64,000 bases of DNA from Paenibacillus caseinilyticus (lineage in GTDB: Bacteria; Bacillota; Bacilli; Paenibacillales; NBRC-103111), in contig NZ_JAQAGY010000026.1 of NCBI RefSeq assembly GCF_027533645.1, positions 32,755 through 96,754 of the forward strand. The letters run 5' to 3'. Below are positions 41,902 through 50,205 of the stretch, piece by piece. A program made the position numbers and the translations under genes. The notes under the pieces were generated by a model that worked only from the letters and a program-made list of their open reading frames with translations, did no database searches and had not been told where the DNA came from. Each line of letters opens with the position of its first letter. Position 1 is the stretch's first letter.

Positions 41902-42558
41902 ATGGATTTTGCCGGAGCCTATACACCGGAGAATATCAGATTTCTCATGCAAGGATTATATGTGACGCTTAAGGTTGCCTTCTTCGCTACCATGTTCAGC
42001 TTTCTGATTGGTACGCTGGTCGGCGTACTGCAATTTTCCAGGATGCCGGTGGTATCCCAAGTGTTGGCTGTACTCGTGGAAGTGGTGCGGAATCTTCCGC
42101 TTCTTCTCATCATCTTTTTCACTCGATTTGCGCTTCCGGAGGTAGGGTTCAAGGCTTTCCAGAATGCTGAATATGCCGCTATCGTAGCGTTAACCGTCTT
42201 TGAAGCGGCTATGATTTCGGAGATTGTCCGCAGCGGTCTGAAGTCTATAGACAAAGGTCAAATGGAGGCCGCACGTTCTTCCGGTTTGACGTACGTTCAG
42301 GCCATGTGGTATATCCTGCTGCCGCAGGCGCTTCGCCGGATGGTACCGCCCATGGTCAGTCAGTTTATCTCGCTTCTTAAGGATACGTCTTTGGCTACCG
42401 TCATCGTGTTGTCCGAGCTCCTTCACAACATGTTGATTGTAGCAGGCAATAACGCCAACTGGGTGATCCCGATCTTTATTATGGGCGCACTGATCTACTT
42501 TATCGTTAACTATACGCTCTCCCTTCTCGCAAGGAGACTGGAAGCCCGGCAGGTCTAA
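41902..42558 (+). CDS. polar amino acid ABC transporter permease (GlnP type, second)
   Basis: A 218-residue permease, paralogous to the preceding one, with the coupling loop DKGQMEAARSSGLTYVQAMWYILLPQALRR. ATG 41902 follows GAAGGGAGG. Base composition is slightly more AT-rich than in most neighbouring genes. A strong intrinsic terminator at 42576-42623 closes the operon. Confidence 0.92.
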   Translation: MDFAGAYTPENIRFLMQGLYVTLKVAFFATMFSFLIGTLVGVLQFSRMPVVSQVLAVLVEVVRNLPLLLIIFFTRFALPEVGFKAFQNAEYAAIVALTVFEAAMISEIVRSGLKSIDKGQMEAARSSGLTYVQAMWYILLPQALRRMVPPMVSQFISLLKDTSLATVIVLSELLHNMLIVAGNNANWVIPIFIMGALIYFIVNYTLSLLARRLEARQV

Positions 42559-42575
42559 CACGGCTTACAGCGAAG

Positions 42576-42623
42576 AAAACCGTCCGCACAGCGCCGATCA
42601 GCGCTAGTGCAGACGGTTTTTTT
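42576..42623 (+). terminator. intrinsic terminator of the amino acid transporter operon
   Basis: AAAACCGTC pairs with GACGGTTTT around inner GCAC/GTGC and AGCGC/GCGCT pairings, followed by a run of T residues to 42623. Confidence 0.85.
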
Positions 42624-42689
42624 GGTGCTTCGGGAGGACCGAATTTCTGTGAAAGGTACCGCATCGCAGGGCGTGCGGAAGGCGGAGCC

Positions 42690-42830
42690 TTACGAGCGCT
42701 TGTCCGTATCACAGGCCTCGGCGGCCTCGCGGGATACCGTATCGTCGGCCAGTTTCTCGCCGAACTGGTCGAGGCGTCCCGGATGACCGGCCGGACCGCG
42801 GTTCTTCGGTTTGCTGTTGCGTCCTGTCAT
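42690..42830 (-). CDS. 46-residue charged small protein
   Basis: A leftward short frame from ATG 42830 to TAA 42690, with TTGGAGGTGAATCATC directly upstream as a near-perfect ribosome binding site. The product begins MTGRNSKPKNRGPAGHPG, continues LDQFGEKLADDTVSREAAEA and ends CDTDKRS. It is hydrophilic, basic at the front and acidic after. The size and composition recall minor small acid-soluble spore proteins, but I cannot match it to a named Ssp family. Confidence 0.6.
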   Translation of the reverse strand: MTGRNSKPKNRGPAGHPGRLDQFGEKLADDTVSREAAEACDTDKRS

Positions 42831-42998
42831 GATGATTCACCTCCAAGCTTAGCGTGCCTAGAACGGCGGAGCCCTATTCCTGCTGCGGCTGTGGACTTCG
42901 GAGTATCCCTGCTTGAAGGGGGACAAACTGGGGTAAAGAATATACAGTTCATCCTGGACGCAGAAGCTGCCAGAGACTAGAGCCCGAAGGAGTGAAGC

Positions 42999-43406
42999 AT
43001 GATGATCCCGATTCAAGCTTACTTTCATACCGAGAATGATGCGGAAGACGTACGAATCAAGCTCCAAGCGTATCCGGTACAATCGATTGAAGTAGGTGAG
43101 CTCCCCGATCCGTTGGACAGGGAGACGCCGCTTTTACTTCCTTTCGCTTTGGCCGGGGGGACGGCTGGGACAACGACGGGAGCGGGCTACGTGGGCGGCG
43201 TGGGGGCCGTGAATACCGGTGCGGACGCGGCTGGCGCCTTCGTTGGGCTGCGGGCGGCAGATGACGCCCTGCACGACCGGGATGGGGACGGACGCGACGA
43301 CCGGGCGCTCCGGTATGTGCTGACGGCCCATATCGGAGAAGAGGCATACGAAGAGGTAGTGGATCTGCTTCGCCGCAGCGGAGCCCATGTGGGCCCGAGA
43401 GCCTAG
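42999..43406 (+). CDS. hypothetical protein with glycine-rich middle
   Basis: A 135-residue protein. The first 30 or so residues (IQAYFHTENDAEDVRIKLQAYPVQSIEVGEL) resemble the start of general-stress proteins with an alternating beta-alpha fold of the YflT kind. A Gly/Ala/Thr-rich middle (about 50-90) follows, then an acidic stretch DDALHDRDGDGRDD and a closing beta-alpha segment (VLTAHIGEEAYEEVVDLLRRSGAHV). I cannot assign a family with confidence. AAGGAG precedes the ATG. Confidence 0.6.
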   Translation: MMIPIQAYFHTENDAEDVRIKLQAYPVQSIEVGELPDPLDRETPLLLPFALAGGTAGTTTGAGYVGGVGAVNTGADAAGAFVGLRAADDALHDRDGDGRDDRALRYVLTAHIGEEAYEEVVDLLRRSGAHVGPRA

Positions 43407-43445
43407 CACCGGCCAGCTCAGCAAATGACCCAAGATAAACGGAAC

Positions 43446-43488
43446 AAAGGGAAGGGGGGATTCCATCAGGAATCCTCCCTTCCCTTTT
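43446..43488 (+). terminator. intrinsic terminator
   Basis: A 19-bp stem with one G-U pair (43446-43464 with 43469-43487) and the loop ATCA, ending in four T residues. Confidence 0.75.
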
Positions 43489-43644
43489 GTGCGAAGCAGC
43501 GGGTGGGGGCACCTACTGGATAACACGATTTACTCCTTGTCTTAGTATTATCTTTATAATCAAAAAACTGTAAAAAAAGCACTTTTCATGCATTTATATG
43601 ATATAGTTCCCTTGTACTAAAATTATACAGAAAAGAGGTTATTT

Positions 43645-44145
43645 ATGAAGAAGCTCACATTAGTATTGTTTGCGGCGCTGATGCTTCAGCTCTCCATGGT
43701 CTCTGCGGCTTTTGCCAAGGATACGCTCAATAATGGCGAAACCCTTTCCGCGGGTCAACAATTAACATCAAGTAATGGTGCCTACTTTCTGAAGATGCAG
43801 ACAGATGGGAATCTCGTGCTTTATACGGCTTCCGGTCAGTCTCGCTGGTCCACGAGCACGAATAAGGCAACGATTAGAATTTATGATCCCTTCTGCGGCT
43901 GTTATCGTGTAAGAATTCCCGATAAGTTAGTACTCGAAAACGGACTTCTTAATATTAAGATCGTTGCACACACGGTTTGGACTGCTGACAGTGCTGGATG
44001 GAGCTTTGGTCGACACCCAGCGGGTACTAACCTTTTTGCTAATGTCCTGGTCGTTCAAAATGATGGGAATGTAGTTCTGTATAACACATCAAGCGGCAGC
44101 TGGTATCCTGTTTGGGCTTCAGATACAGGTGTAGGTGGTCCATAA
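43645..44145 (+). CDS. secreted B-lectin (bulb-type mannose-binding lectin) domain protein
   Basis: The 166-residue protein has a signal peptide (cleaved near AFA-K, residue 25) and then one bulb-type lectin domain as in monocot mannose-binding lectins. Two sugar-pocket motifs QxDxNxVxY are present: Q52-D54-N56-V58-Y60 (QTDGNLVLY) and Q138-D140-N142-V144-Y146 with one neutral change (QNDGNVVLY). A third would be expected in the middle, but that stretch (about 75-105) is divergent and has a Cys-Gly-Cys. The gene is clearly more AT-rich than its surroundings, suggesting transfer. Relatives include lectin-like bacteriocins and adhesins. It stands alone between terminators. Confidence 0.82.
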   Translation: MKKLTLVLFAALMLQLSMVSAAFAKDTLNNGETLSAGQQLTSSNGAYFLKMQTDGNLVLYTASGQSRWSTSTNKATIRIYDPFCGCYRVRIPDKLVLENGLLNIKIVAHTVWTADSAGWSFGRHPAGTNLFANVLVVQNDGNVVLYNTSSGSWYPVWASDTGVGGP

Positions 44146-44163
44146 GAAATAGGGTCAGGGGGG

Positions 44164-44188
44164 GCCGCGCTAAGCTGCGGCTCTTTTT
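44164..44188 (+). terminator. intrinsic terminator of the lectin gene
   Basis: GCCGC (44164-44168) pairs with GCGGC (44177-44181) and is followed by TCTTTTT. Confidence 0.7.
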
Positions 44189-44217
44189 GCTTTGGCGGCG
44201 TGCCCGACTTAGTCCTA

Positions 44218-44994
44218 TCAGCGGCGGCTGCGGCCACGGCCGCGAAGCCATGTTCCGGAGGCGATCAGCCACAAGGAGAAGAGAACGAGCAGGGCGGCAG
44301 CGCCCCAGGCCGGATAGGCGATACCGGTCTCCGCCCGGTTGGCGAGGCCGATGGCAGCGAGCGCCCAAGCGATGACAAGTGCATAAGCGGGATCGCGGAA
44401 TCGGTAGCCGACCAGCAGTCCAAGCAGCAGAGCGAACAGTATGCCGAGTACAGTCCACGTCTCTTCGGAGAGTCCGAAGCCGTCCCATCCCAGCAAGCTG
44501 AGTCCAATGGTTACATTGACCAGGGAGGCTACGGAGATCCAGCCGAGATAGATGCTGAACGGCAGCTGCACGAACCAGCGGATGACACCGTCCGGAGACC
44601 AGCCGTTCGGGCGGGTGCCGACGTAGAGCCCAATCAGGGAGAACAGCAGCGCGAGTATCGCAAACATGGAAGAAACCGTATAAAGATAGTGCCATAATAA
44701 GATCCAGGCGCAGTTAAAGACACAACTGGCGAGAAACCAGGGATTCGCTCCTTTGGTTTCTTCTTCATCCCGCTTGCCCGGCCACAACTGGACGATAACG
44801 AAGGCGGCGAGCAAGACATAGATCAGTCCCCAGATCGAGAACGCATAGGGGGCCGGGGTCAACCGGACGGGGAACAGGGACGACACTTGGCCTGTCGTCA
44901 TACCGTTCAGGGGCAGGGCATTGGCCAAATAATTCAGAACGAGGACGGCCAGCAGGCCGGCGGCGTTAAGCCAGCGGAATAGCACAGGGTTCAA
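44218..44994 (-). CDS. TspO-like tryptophan-rich membrane protein
   Basis: A 258-residue membrane protein with about seven or eight hydrophobic segments. RLTPAPYAFSIWGLIYVLL and the Trp-rich NCAWILLWHYLYT are typical of the larger tryptophan-rich sensory-type proteins of Firmicutes, related to TspO/MBR but longer (TspO itself is about 160). Ligand and function are unknown. The start is a TTG at 44994 with AAGGAGG eight bases upstream. The C-terminus is basic (RGRGRSRR). Confidence 0.72.
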   Translation of the reverse strand: MNPVLFRWLNAAGLLAVLVLNYLANALPLNGMTTGQVSSLFPVRLTPAPYAFSIWGLIYVLLAAFVIVQLWPGKRDEEETKGANPWFLASCVFNCAWILLWHYLYTVSSMFAILALLFSLIGLYVGTRPNGWSPDGVIRWFVQLPFSIYLGWISVASLVNVTIGLSLLGWDGFGLSEETWTVLGILFALLLGLLVGYRFRDPAYALVIAWALAAIGLANRAETGIAYPAWGAAALLVLFSLWLIASGTWLRGRGRSRR

Positions 44995-45126
44995 TGGGGG
45001 TGCCTCCTTGGAATAAGTATACCTACGATTAACCTATCAACTGATAAGCGAACCGCATGGTTTACTCTACATGGTTTACTTTAATGGTATGGACGGGGCG
45101 GGACTCCTATGCCTGGAAATAGCCGA

Positions 45127-45166
45127 AGCCCAAGCTCCGTGTCTGATGAGGCACGGAGCTTGGGCT
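45127..45166 (-). terminator. terminator of the M23 peptidase gene
   Basis: A perfect 15-bp stem (AGCCCAAGCTCCGTG at 45127-45141, complement at 45152-45166) with a 10-base loop. No T tract. Confidence 0.6.
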
Positions 45167-45198
45167 GCATTGCAGCAAGGAGGCTTGCAGAGCCCTGC

Positions 45199-46233
45199 TC
45201 AGCCCCCTCGGGGGCCGCGAATCATGTCCCCTTTTACAGGTTCCTTCTGTCCATGGGCCTGACGGATTCGCAGCGACTGTCCCTGGCCGGGCTCGGGAGA
45301 ATTCTGGACCTGAAAGTGGATATGAGGCTCACTGGAGTTTCCGGAATTCCCGCAGAACCCGATAACGTCTCCCGTTGTCACGGCATCGCCGGGCTTAACT
45401 TTGACGGAGCCCTGTTGGAGATGGCCGATTACGCTGAATTCGCCGCCTCCATGATCAATGACGACATAATTGCCGAAGGGCTGGTCTGTGTTCGTCGTCT
45501 GGCCTACGGGCGTATTGTCCGGGACCGAATTCAGAGTTCCTGCAACTGTACCGCCTGCGGGTGCAGTCACTTCTTTGCCGTAGGCATAGTAGCTCTCCAG
45601 CGTCGCAGGATCGCCGTCAAAGGTGGTTCCGTCCTTGCGGGAGACAACCAGATCGTAGGCGTACCGCTGGCTTTCATAGGCGTAATGGTAGTTGAGCAGC
45701 TCATTCGTTCCGCCCCAGTACACGAACCATGATCCGGTAATCGGCATGCGGTACCGGCCTTGGGTATAGAGGCGGTCGGTCTCCGGATGAGGCACCATCG
45801 GCTGCAATAACAACCCAGCGATCCGGCCATCTTCGGCAAATACGGCCATAAGTCCCTTAGTCCTTTGGGCATTAGCCCACAGGTACTGTTTCCCGGCAGG
45901 GAGGGCTATCTGCGTTAAGCGTTCCATCGGACCCGCAGCTTCGAAGAAGGGCTTGCCCATCTGTTCCAGCTCCGCCGCACTGAGATGGGCTTGCAGCTCG
46001 GGGCCGAGCTGCGAATGAATACGGGTGTACTCGCCCTTGGCGAAGGCCCGCGGCAGTCCCTGCGGGCGGATGGGGCGATGATCCGGGGCTGCCTCGGGTC
46101 CGGATGCTTCGATGGCAGTCTCAGGCGCTCGAGCCGAACCGGACTCGGAGGAGACGTGGGCATTCACCGCAGGGACTACAGCAGAGGAAAGCAGGGCGGC
46201 ACCCAGAACGGTATGAGTCCATATCTTTTTCAT
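45199..46233 (-). CDS. secreted M23 family metallopeptidase with DUF3887-like domain
   Basis: A 344-residue exported protein. The signal peptide ends near residue 25. Residues of about 65-135 resemble a DUF3887-type NTF2-like domain (AFAKGEYTRIHSQLGPELQAHL). The M23/LytM peptidase domain follows (about 180-315), with the zinc-site Asp in SQRYAYDLVV and HGGGEFSVIGHLQ and PHIHFQV carrying the conserved His residues. It should cut peptidoglycan cross-links or process wall peptides. The ATG at 46233 follows GAGGTG. Confidence 0.85.
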   Translation of the reverse strand: MKKIWTHTVLGAALLSSAVVPAVNAHVSSESGSARAPETAIEASGPEAAPDHRPIRPQGLPRAFAKGEYTRIHSQLGPELQAHLSAAELEQMGKPFFEAAGPMERLTQIALPAGKQYLWANAQRTKGLMAVFAEDGRIAGLLLQPMVPHPETDRLYTQGRYRMPITGSWFVYWGGTNELLNYHYAYESQRYAYDLVVSRKDGTTFDGDPATLESYYAYGKEVTAPAGGTVAGTLNSVPDNTPVGQTTNTDQPFGNYVVIDHGGGEFSVIGHLQQGSVKVKPGDAVTTGDVIGFCGNSGNSSEPHIHFQVQNSPEPGQGQSLRIRQAHGQKEPVKGDMIRGPRGG

Positions 46234-46326
46234 AAGAAGAAAGACACCTCGCTTGATAAGAAGGAATGTAGGAGCATCCTTATTTTACCATCCCGAGATA
46301 CCGGATACGAATTCTCTTCCTTTCTG

Positions 46327-47826
46327 TTAGAACGTAGTGAATCCCAGCCAGCCTTGGAGCTGGTAGACCAGCTTTTTGAGCGGGTACGTCGTTTCCTTGT
46401 AGGCTTCATAGTCCAGAGTATAGGCTCCGTCCCGGTTGCTCCAGAGGCGGTCCCAATAGGCCTCGACCTTCCGGGCGACCTCGCTGTCCGCCGGACCCGA
46501 TATCAAGAGATCCGTCTCCAGGTTATAGTCATCGAGGTTGCGGGTCGTAAAATTGGTGGATCCGCCCAAGATCGACATGGCTCCCCGCCCGGTAACCATC
46601 ATCATTTTCGTGTGGTATTGTTCCTCGCCCGTATTGTACCAGCGCACCTGGATCCGGCCTTCGGAGCCGTCGACCAGGTCCTCGGCGACCGGGCGGTTCG
46701 GCAGCCCGATCTTATCGTTACCGAAGGCATTCTGGTTCGGATCGAGGATCAGGCGGATATCCGCTCCCCGGTCGGATGCTTCACGGAGGGCTTGGATCAC
46801 GTCGGGGTCGGCCAGGTAGAACATGCCCATCCATACCGTATTCCCGCTGCCCGCTTCGGATAGCAGGCGAAGGAGATGTTCGTTGACTTTGCCTTCCGTG
46901 AGCAGCCGAACGCTAAGGTCCCCTCCCGTTCCGGCAGCTTGGGGCTTGTAGCTCGGGAAGGAGGCGCCGCCGCCGAGCTTGGCAGCCGCCTGTTCGGAAG
47001 CAAGCACGTCGGCGATGATCGGACCGCTGACGGCGAAGGCCGCATTGGAATGGTCCGCACTTGCGTCATGCACGTTCCCCGAGGAGACAATGGCGATGTC
47101 CTCGGTGGCGATCACCTTGCGGTGGTTGGCTTTGACGTTGAAGAGCTTGGCATAAGAGCGCACCGTCATATCCGGAGCCGTATCGGCCATCGGGTTCTTG
47201 ATCCAGCCCTGGCCTCCGGTTCCGAAGGGCCGGAAGAAGATGCGCCAGACTCCCGAATAGAGCGGAGTCGAATCCCGGAGGGCATCCGTGTCCGTGACCA
47301 CCGTCTGCACGCCGGCGGCTTTCAGCCGTTCGAGCTCGGGCGAGGCATGGGACCCGTAGGAAGTATTGACTTCATCCGTAATGAAAATGGCTTGAAGTTC
47401 CGGGTTCTTCGTTTTGCGTTCGATCAGCTTGTCCGTGAGGAGGCCTGAGATCTTGGGGAAGGATTGGCCTTCGTTCACATAGCTGTTGAAGAGGAACATA
47501 TCGATGACGATGAACTTATCCGCTTCGTCCACGGCCTGCAGGATACGGTTCAGGATCGCCTGCTCGCGCACTTCCGGCTGGCCCTCCGGCTTTTTGTAGC
47601 TGAGATCGTACAAGAAGTCTACCGAGGTCACCCGGTGAATGGGGCCTTCGAACGACAGGCCGGCGGGCAGAGGCTTGCGGCTGTTGTATACAATGATGGC
47701 CGCCACGGCGAGCAGGAGGAGAAGCGCGATAACACGCAGTGCCCGGCGAACGGCCAGCTTGGTGTCACGCACAGGTGCATCGGACGCCTGCCGAGGGTTG
47801 GAATGCTGGGGATGGGGTAGGGCCAT
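46327..47826 (-). CDS. phospholipase D-like (HKD) membrane protein
   Basis: The 499-residue protein has one N-terminal membrane anchor (about residues 29-47). Two PLD half-sites follow: NHRKVIATEDIAIVSSGN (first HxK) and YHTKMMMVTGRGAMSILGGSTNFT (second). Both have His and Lys, so the two-step phosphohydrolase or transferase chemistry is possible. The long extracytoplasmic part distinguishes it from ordinary cardiolipin synthases, so a secreted phospholipase or lipid-modifying role is as likely. It lies 93 bases upstream of the peptidase gene in the same direction. Confidence 0.8.
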   Translation of the reverse strand: MALPHPQHSNPRQASDAPVRDTKLAVRRALRVIALLLLLAVAAIIVYNSRKPLPAGLSFEGPIHRVTSVDFLYDLSYKKPEGQPEVREQAILNRILQAVDEADKFIVIDMFLFNSYVNEGQSFPKISGLLTDKLIERKTKNPELQAIFITDEVNTSYGSHASPELERLKAAGVQTVVTDTDALRDSTPLYSGVWRIFFRPFGTGGQGWIKNPMADTAPDMTVRSYAKLFNVKANHRKVIATEDIAIVSSGNVHDASADHSNAAFAVSGPIIADVLASEQAAAKLGGGASFPSYKPQAAGTGGDLSVRLLTEGKVNEHLLRLLSEAGSGNTVWMGMFYLADPDVIQALREASDRGADIRLILDPNQNAFGNDKIGLPNRPVAEDLVDGSEGRIQVRWYNTGEEQYHTKMMMVTGRGAMSILGGSTNFTTRNLDDYNLETDLLISGPADSEVARKVEAYWDRLWSNRDGAYTLDYEAYKETTYPLKKLVYQLQGWLGFTTF

Positions 47827-48068
47827 GGGCGATCGCTCCGTTCTGACGAGAGTTAGATTCTACCCTATTTAAAGCAAATCGGGAGGACTGAAGCAGGAGC
47901 TGGGGCTTCGCGCTTGGTATCGATCTGTGCTCCGGGGAATCAAAGAAGCGGAGAGCCTCTAAGAGGCACCTCCGCGCGGAAGCATTCCGATGGAATCTTC
48001 GCCAACTATGATGAAGCTGGGCCTGTATGCAAACTATGACCCCTTAAAATGGGTAAGTAATAGATAGG

Positions 48069-48440
48069 ATGAGACGATATGAAATACGTGAAGGAGGGAG
48101 ACCCCCCGAACGACCATCGCCAAATGCTGAACGCCATGCTGTAGGTAGCGCGAACAGGTGCGCCCTGGCGGGGTTTACCCGAATACTACGGCTCAGGTCC
48201 ACCGTCTATAGCCGGTTCCGCCGCTGGAGAATCGCGTGCATTTGGGATCGGATCTTAGAGCATGTTTCGATTGAACCTGATTATGAAAGTGTCATGGTTG
48301 ACGTCGACTATTGTCCGGGTCCATCAGCATAGATCTGGCGCAAAAGGGGACCTTTAAGCAAGCTATTGGGCGGTCTCGAGGCGGATTGACCACTAAGATC
48401 CACCGGTCGTTGATTCTTTAGGTAACCCGCACAAACCATC
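48069..48440 (+). pseudogene. decayed IS5-family transposase fragment
   Basis: The start codon region reads MRRYEI, the usual N-terminus of this transposase group. After an internal deletion come GGRPP, then NDHRQMLNAML and VARTGAPWRGLPEYYGS, then STVYSRFRRW and DRILEHV, the first catalytic Asp region VMVD, TIVRVHQHRSGAKGD, QAIGRSRGGLTTKIH and VDSLGNP. These pieces fall in different frames with at least one stop, so several frameshifts separate them. The C-terminal DDE part is missing and I see no terminal inverted repeats. It is a relic, not a mobile element. Confidence 0.8.
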
Positions 48441-48508
48441 ACTTCCGTTCGGTCGGTAGCCCGCCTGCACACCTCGTGACGGGATCCAGACTGGCTGCTG
48501 GCGGCGGC

Positions 48509-48943
48509 TTACCCGCCCATGGATTCCTCAATCTGCTTCGCCAGATCGGCGATAGTGATCCTTGCCATCTCCTCTTCCATGGCGGACTGGATCCGCCCGA
48601 AGGCGATGGGCAGGACGTCGGGAACCCGACTGCCTATTAGGCACAGCGGATTGGGCTCACGGTGCAGTAGGAAGAGCTCCTGGCGTTTGCCGTCCGATAC
48701 GGCGCGGAATACATCGAGCATGGTGATGCTCTCCGGCGTAAGCGCCAGCGTGATTGTCGCATGGGTACCCAGCGTGGAGACGATCAGTCCCGCCTGGGAG
48801 AGCTTGCGCATCATCCGACGGATCACCGCGGGGTTGGCGCCTGCGCTGAGCCCCAACAGCTCCGATGTCGTCCTGCCGCTTGTTTTGATTGCTAGAAAAC
48901 ATAAGATGTGGGTGGCCACGGAAAACTGGCTGCTTGCTGACAC
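48509..48943 (-). CDS. Rrf2 family transcriptional regulator
   Basis: A 144-residue winged-helix regulator of the Rrf2 family (YwnA-like). The HTH covers about residues 25-60 (TTSELLGLSAGANPAVIRRMMRKLSQAGLI). The three-Cys cluster of iron-sulfur members such as IscR and NsrR is absent; a single Cys occurs in NPLCLIGSRVP. The start is GTG 48943. It is divergent from a cupin gene whose promoter carries a perfect palindrome, the likely target. Confidence 0.82.
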   Translation of the reverse strand: MSASSQFSVATHILCFLAIKTSGRTTSELLGLSAGANPAVIRRMMRKLSQAGLIVSTLGTHATITLALTPESITMLDVFRAVSDGKRQELFLLHREPNPLCLIGSRVPDVLPIAFGRIQSAMEEEMARITIADLAKQIEESMGG

Positions 48944-48978
48944 GGATGTTCCCTACCTTCGTACGACTCTTTTTCCCT

Positions 48979-49008
48979 ATTGTAGTGCGTACGGAGGAGC
49001 AAAATCAA
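48979..49008 (-). promoter_or_regulatory. promoter of the Rrf2-type regulator gene
   Basis: Read leftward, TTGATT (49008-49003) and TACAAT (48984-48979) are 18 bases apart. Confidence 0.5.
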
Positions 49009-49025
49009 ACGGGCAACTTTCAGGG

Positions 49026-49054
49026 TTGACGCCATGGCTTCCATTGGATATATT
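49026..49054 (+). promoter_or_regulatory. promoter of the cupin gene
   Basis: TTGACG (49026-49031) and TATATT (49049-49054) are separated by exactly 17 bases. The transcript start falls inside the palindrome at 49056-49072. Confidence 0.7.
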
Positions 49055-49055
49055 T

Positions 49056-49072
49056 GTATCTGTAACAGATAC
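49056..49072. promoter_or_regulatory. perfect palindromic operator, likely Rrf2 target
   Basis: GTATCTGTAACAGATAC is a perfect 8-1-8 palindrome directly after the -10 box of the cupin promoter, an ideal place for repression. The adjacent divergent Rrf2 regulator is the natural candidate to bind it. Confidence 0.7.
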
Positions 49073-49113
49073 TATTACATATTTACCAATCTATGAGTTG
49101 AGGTGACCAGAAA

Positions 49114-49530
49114 ATGACTACTCCTACTTATCAAATGCTCGAAGCTGGACCATTCTCCAAGCTGGACGGTGCAGCCCGGGTCGGCGGCGGCAAATTGTTC
49201 CTCAAGGAGGGGCTGGGATTAACCGGCATGGAGGTCTCGCTCAACCGCCTGCCTGCGGGGGCGTCCGTTCCCTTCCATCATAGCCACCGGGAGAATGAGG
49301 AGCTCTATGTCTTCCTCTCGGGACAAGGCCAGTTCCAGATCGACGGCCAGATCATAGAGGTATCGGAAGGCACCTCGATCCGGGTGGCTCCTGCCGGCGT
49401 GCGGACGCTCCGCTGTCACGGCGGAGAGGATCTGCATTTCATCGTCGTGCAGGCTCGGGATGGCAGCCTCCGGCAGTATACCCGGACCGACGGTGTCCTC
49501 TCGGACCAGCCCGTGACCTGGCCCGAATAG
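49114..49530 (+). CDS. cupin domain protein
   Basis: A 138-residue single-domain cupin. Motif 1 is PFHHSHRENEELYVFLSGQGQFQIDGQ, with the His-His-Glu metal ligands; motif 2 (about 95-115: IRVAPAGVRTLRCHG) carries a further His. The protein probably binds a metal and may be a small dioxygenase or a sensor. The substrate is unknown. It appears to be controlled by the divergent Rrf2 regulator. Rrf2/YwnA-type pairs often answer to reactive electrophiles or oxidants, so a stress role is a reasonable guess. Confidence 0.8.
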   Translation: MTTPTYQMLEAGPFSKLDGAARVGGGKLFLKEGLGLTGMEVSLNRLPAGASVPFHHSHRENEELYVFLSGQGQFQIDGQIIEVSEGTSIRVAPAGVRTLRCHGGEDLHFIVVQARDGSLRQYTRTDGVLSDQPVTWPE

Positions 49531-50205
49531 CTCCTGGAGACCTGGGGGACCCGCCCCGTATGCAGCAAAACATGCGTTGCCGGCAAGAGCATCCTCCCGA
49601 TGGCAACGCATGTTCTGCTTGCTCCTTCGTTCTATGATTTGGTGGTATAGACATTATCACCTGTATGCTGGCGATAACCAGTGGAATGAAACACGAGGGA
49701 GCATAAAGCCGCATCATCCGTTCGCCTGGGAAGGTATCTGCGTGGGGCTCGTTTTACCGTGCTCCGCAGATGCTTTTTTTGTTTGGCTCCAGCTCCTAGA
49801 GATGAATCGGGAGGGCTGCGGTATGCCGCTTCGAATGTGAGCGAAACGCGCCGCGGATCAGGTATACCGCGCAGTACATGAACAAATCGACCTTAGAGAG
49901 CAGCAGGGCAGCTCGGGCCAGCTCCCCTGTATGGCTGTCCTGCTATATAAAAAGCAATTAAGATTAATTCGAACAGCAGGTGATCGATATCCTCTTCTTC
50001 AACCCGTTTCTTGAGCCGGGCGAAGGTGTGTTGTCGGCAATAAGTTTGCTTCAAAGCCAACATCGGCCGGCTGCTTCTGCTCCAGCATCGCTGCCAGCTG
50101 CTGCCTCTGTTTCGATTATGGTGTGGCTTGCTTAGGTTTGCATACAGGCCCTAATTGGCAGGTAAGCATGTACGCCGTTAGGAGATTCAAAAATTCCGGG
50201 CGGGC
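49531..50205. other. gene-free stretch with terminator-like hairpin and possible decayed coding sequence
   Basis: A 12-bp stem ACATGCGTTGCC (49570-49581 with 49602-49613) probably ends the cupin transcript. On the leftward strand, two short frames near 49910-50120 read like protein remnants: QQLAAMLEQKQPADVGFEANL, which loosely recalls the front of IS630-type transposases, and FARLKKRVEEEDIDHLLFE in another frame. Both are short and broken. I would not call a gene. Confidence 0.35.

Noticed and set aside
45109..45732. A 207-codon plus-strand frame
   Set aside because: It is antisense to the M23 peptidase and its terminator; the peptidase motifs are on the other strand.
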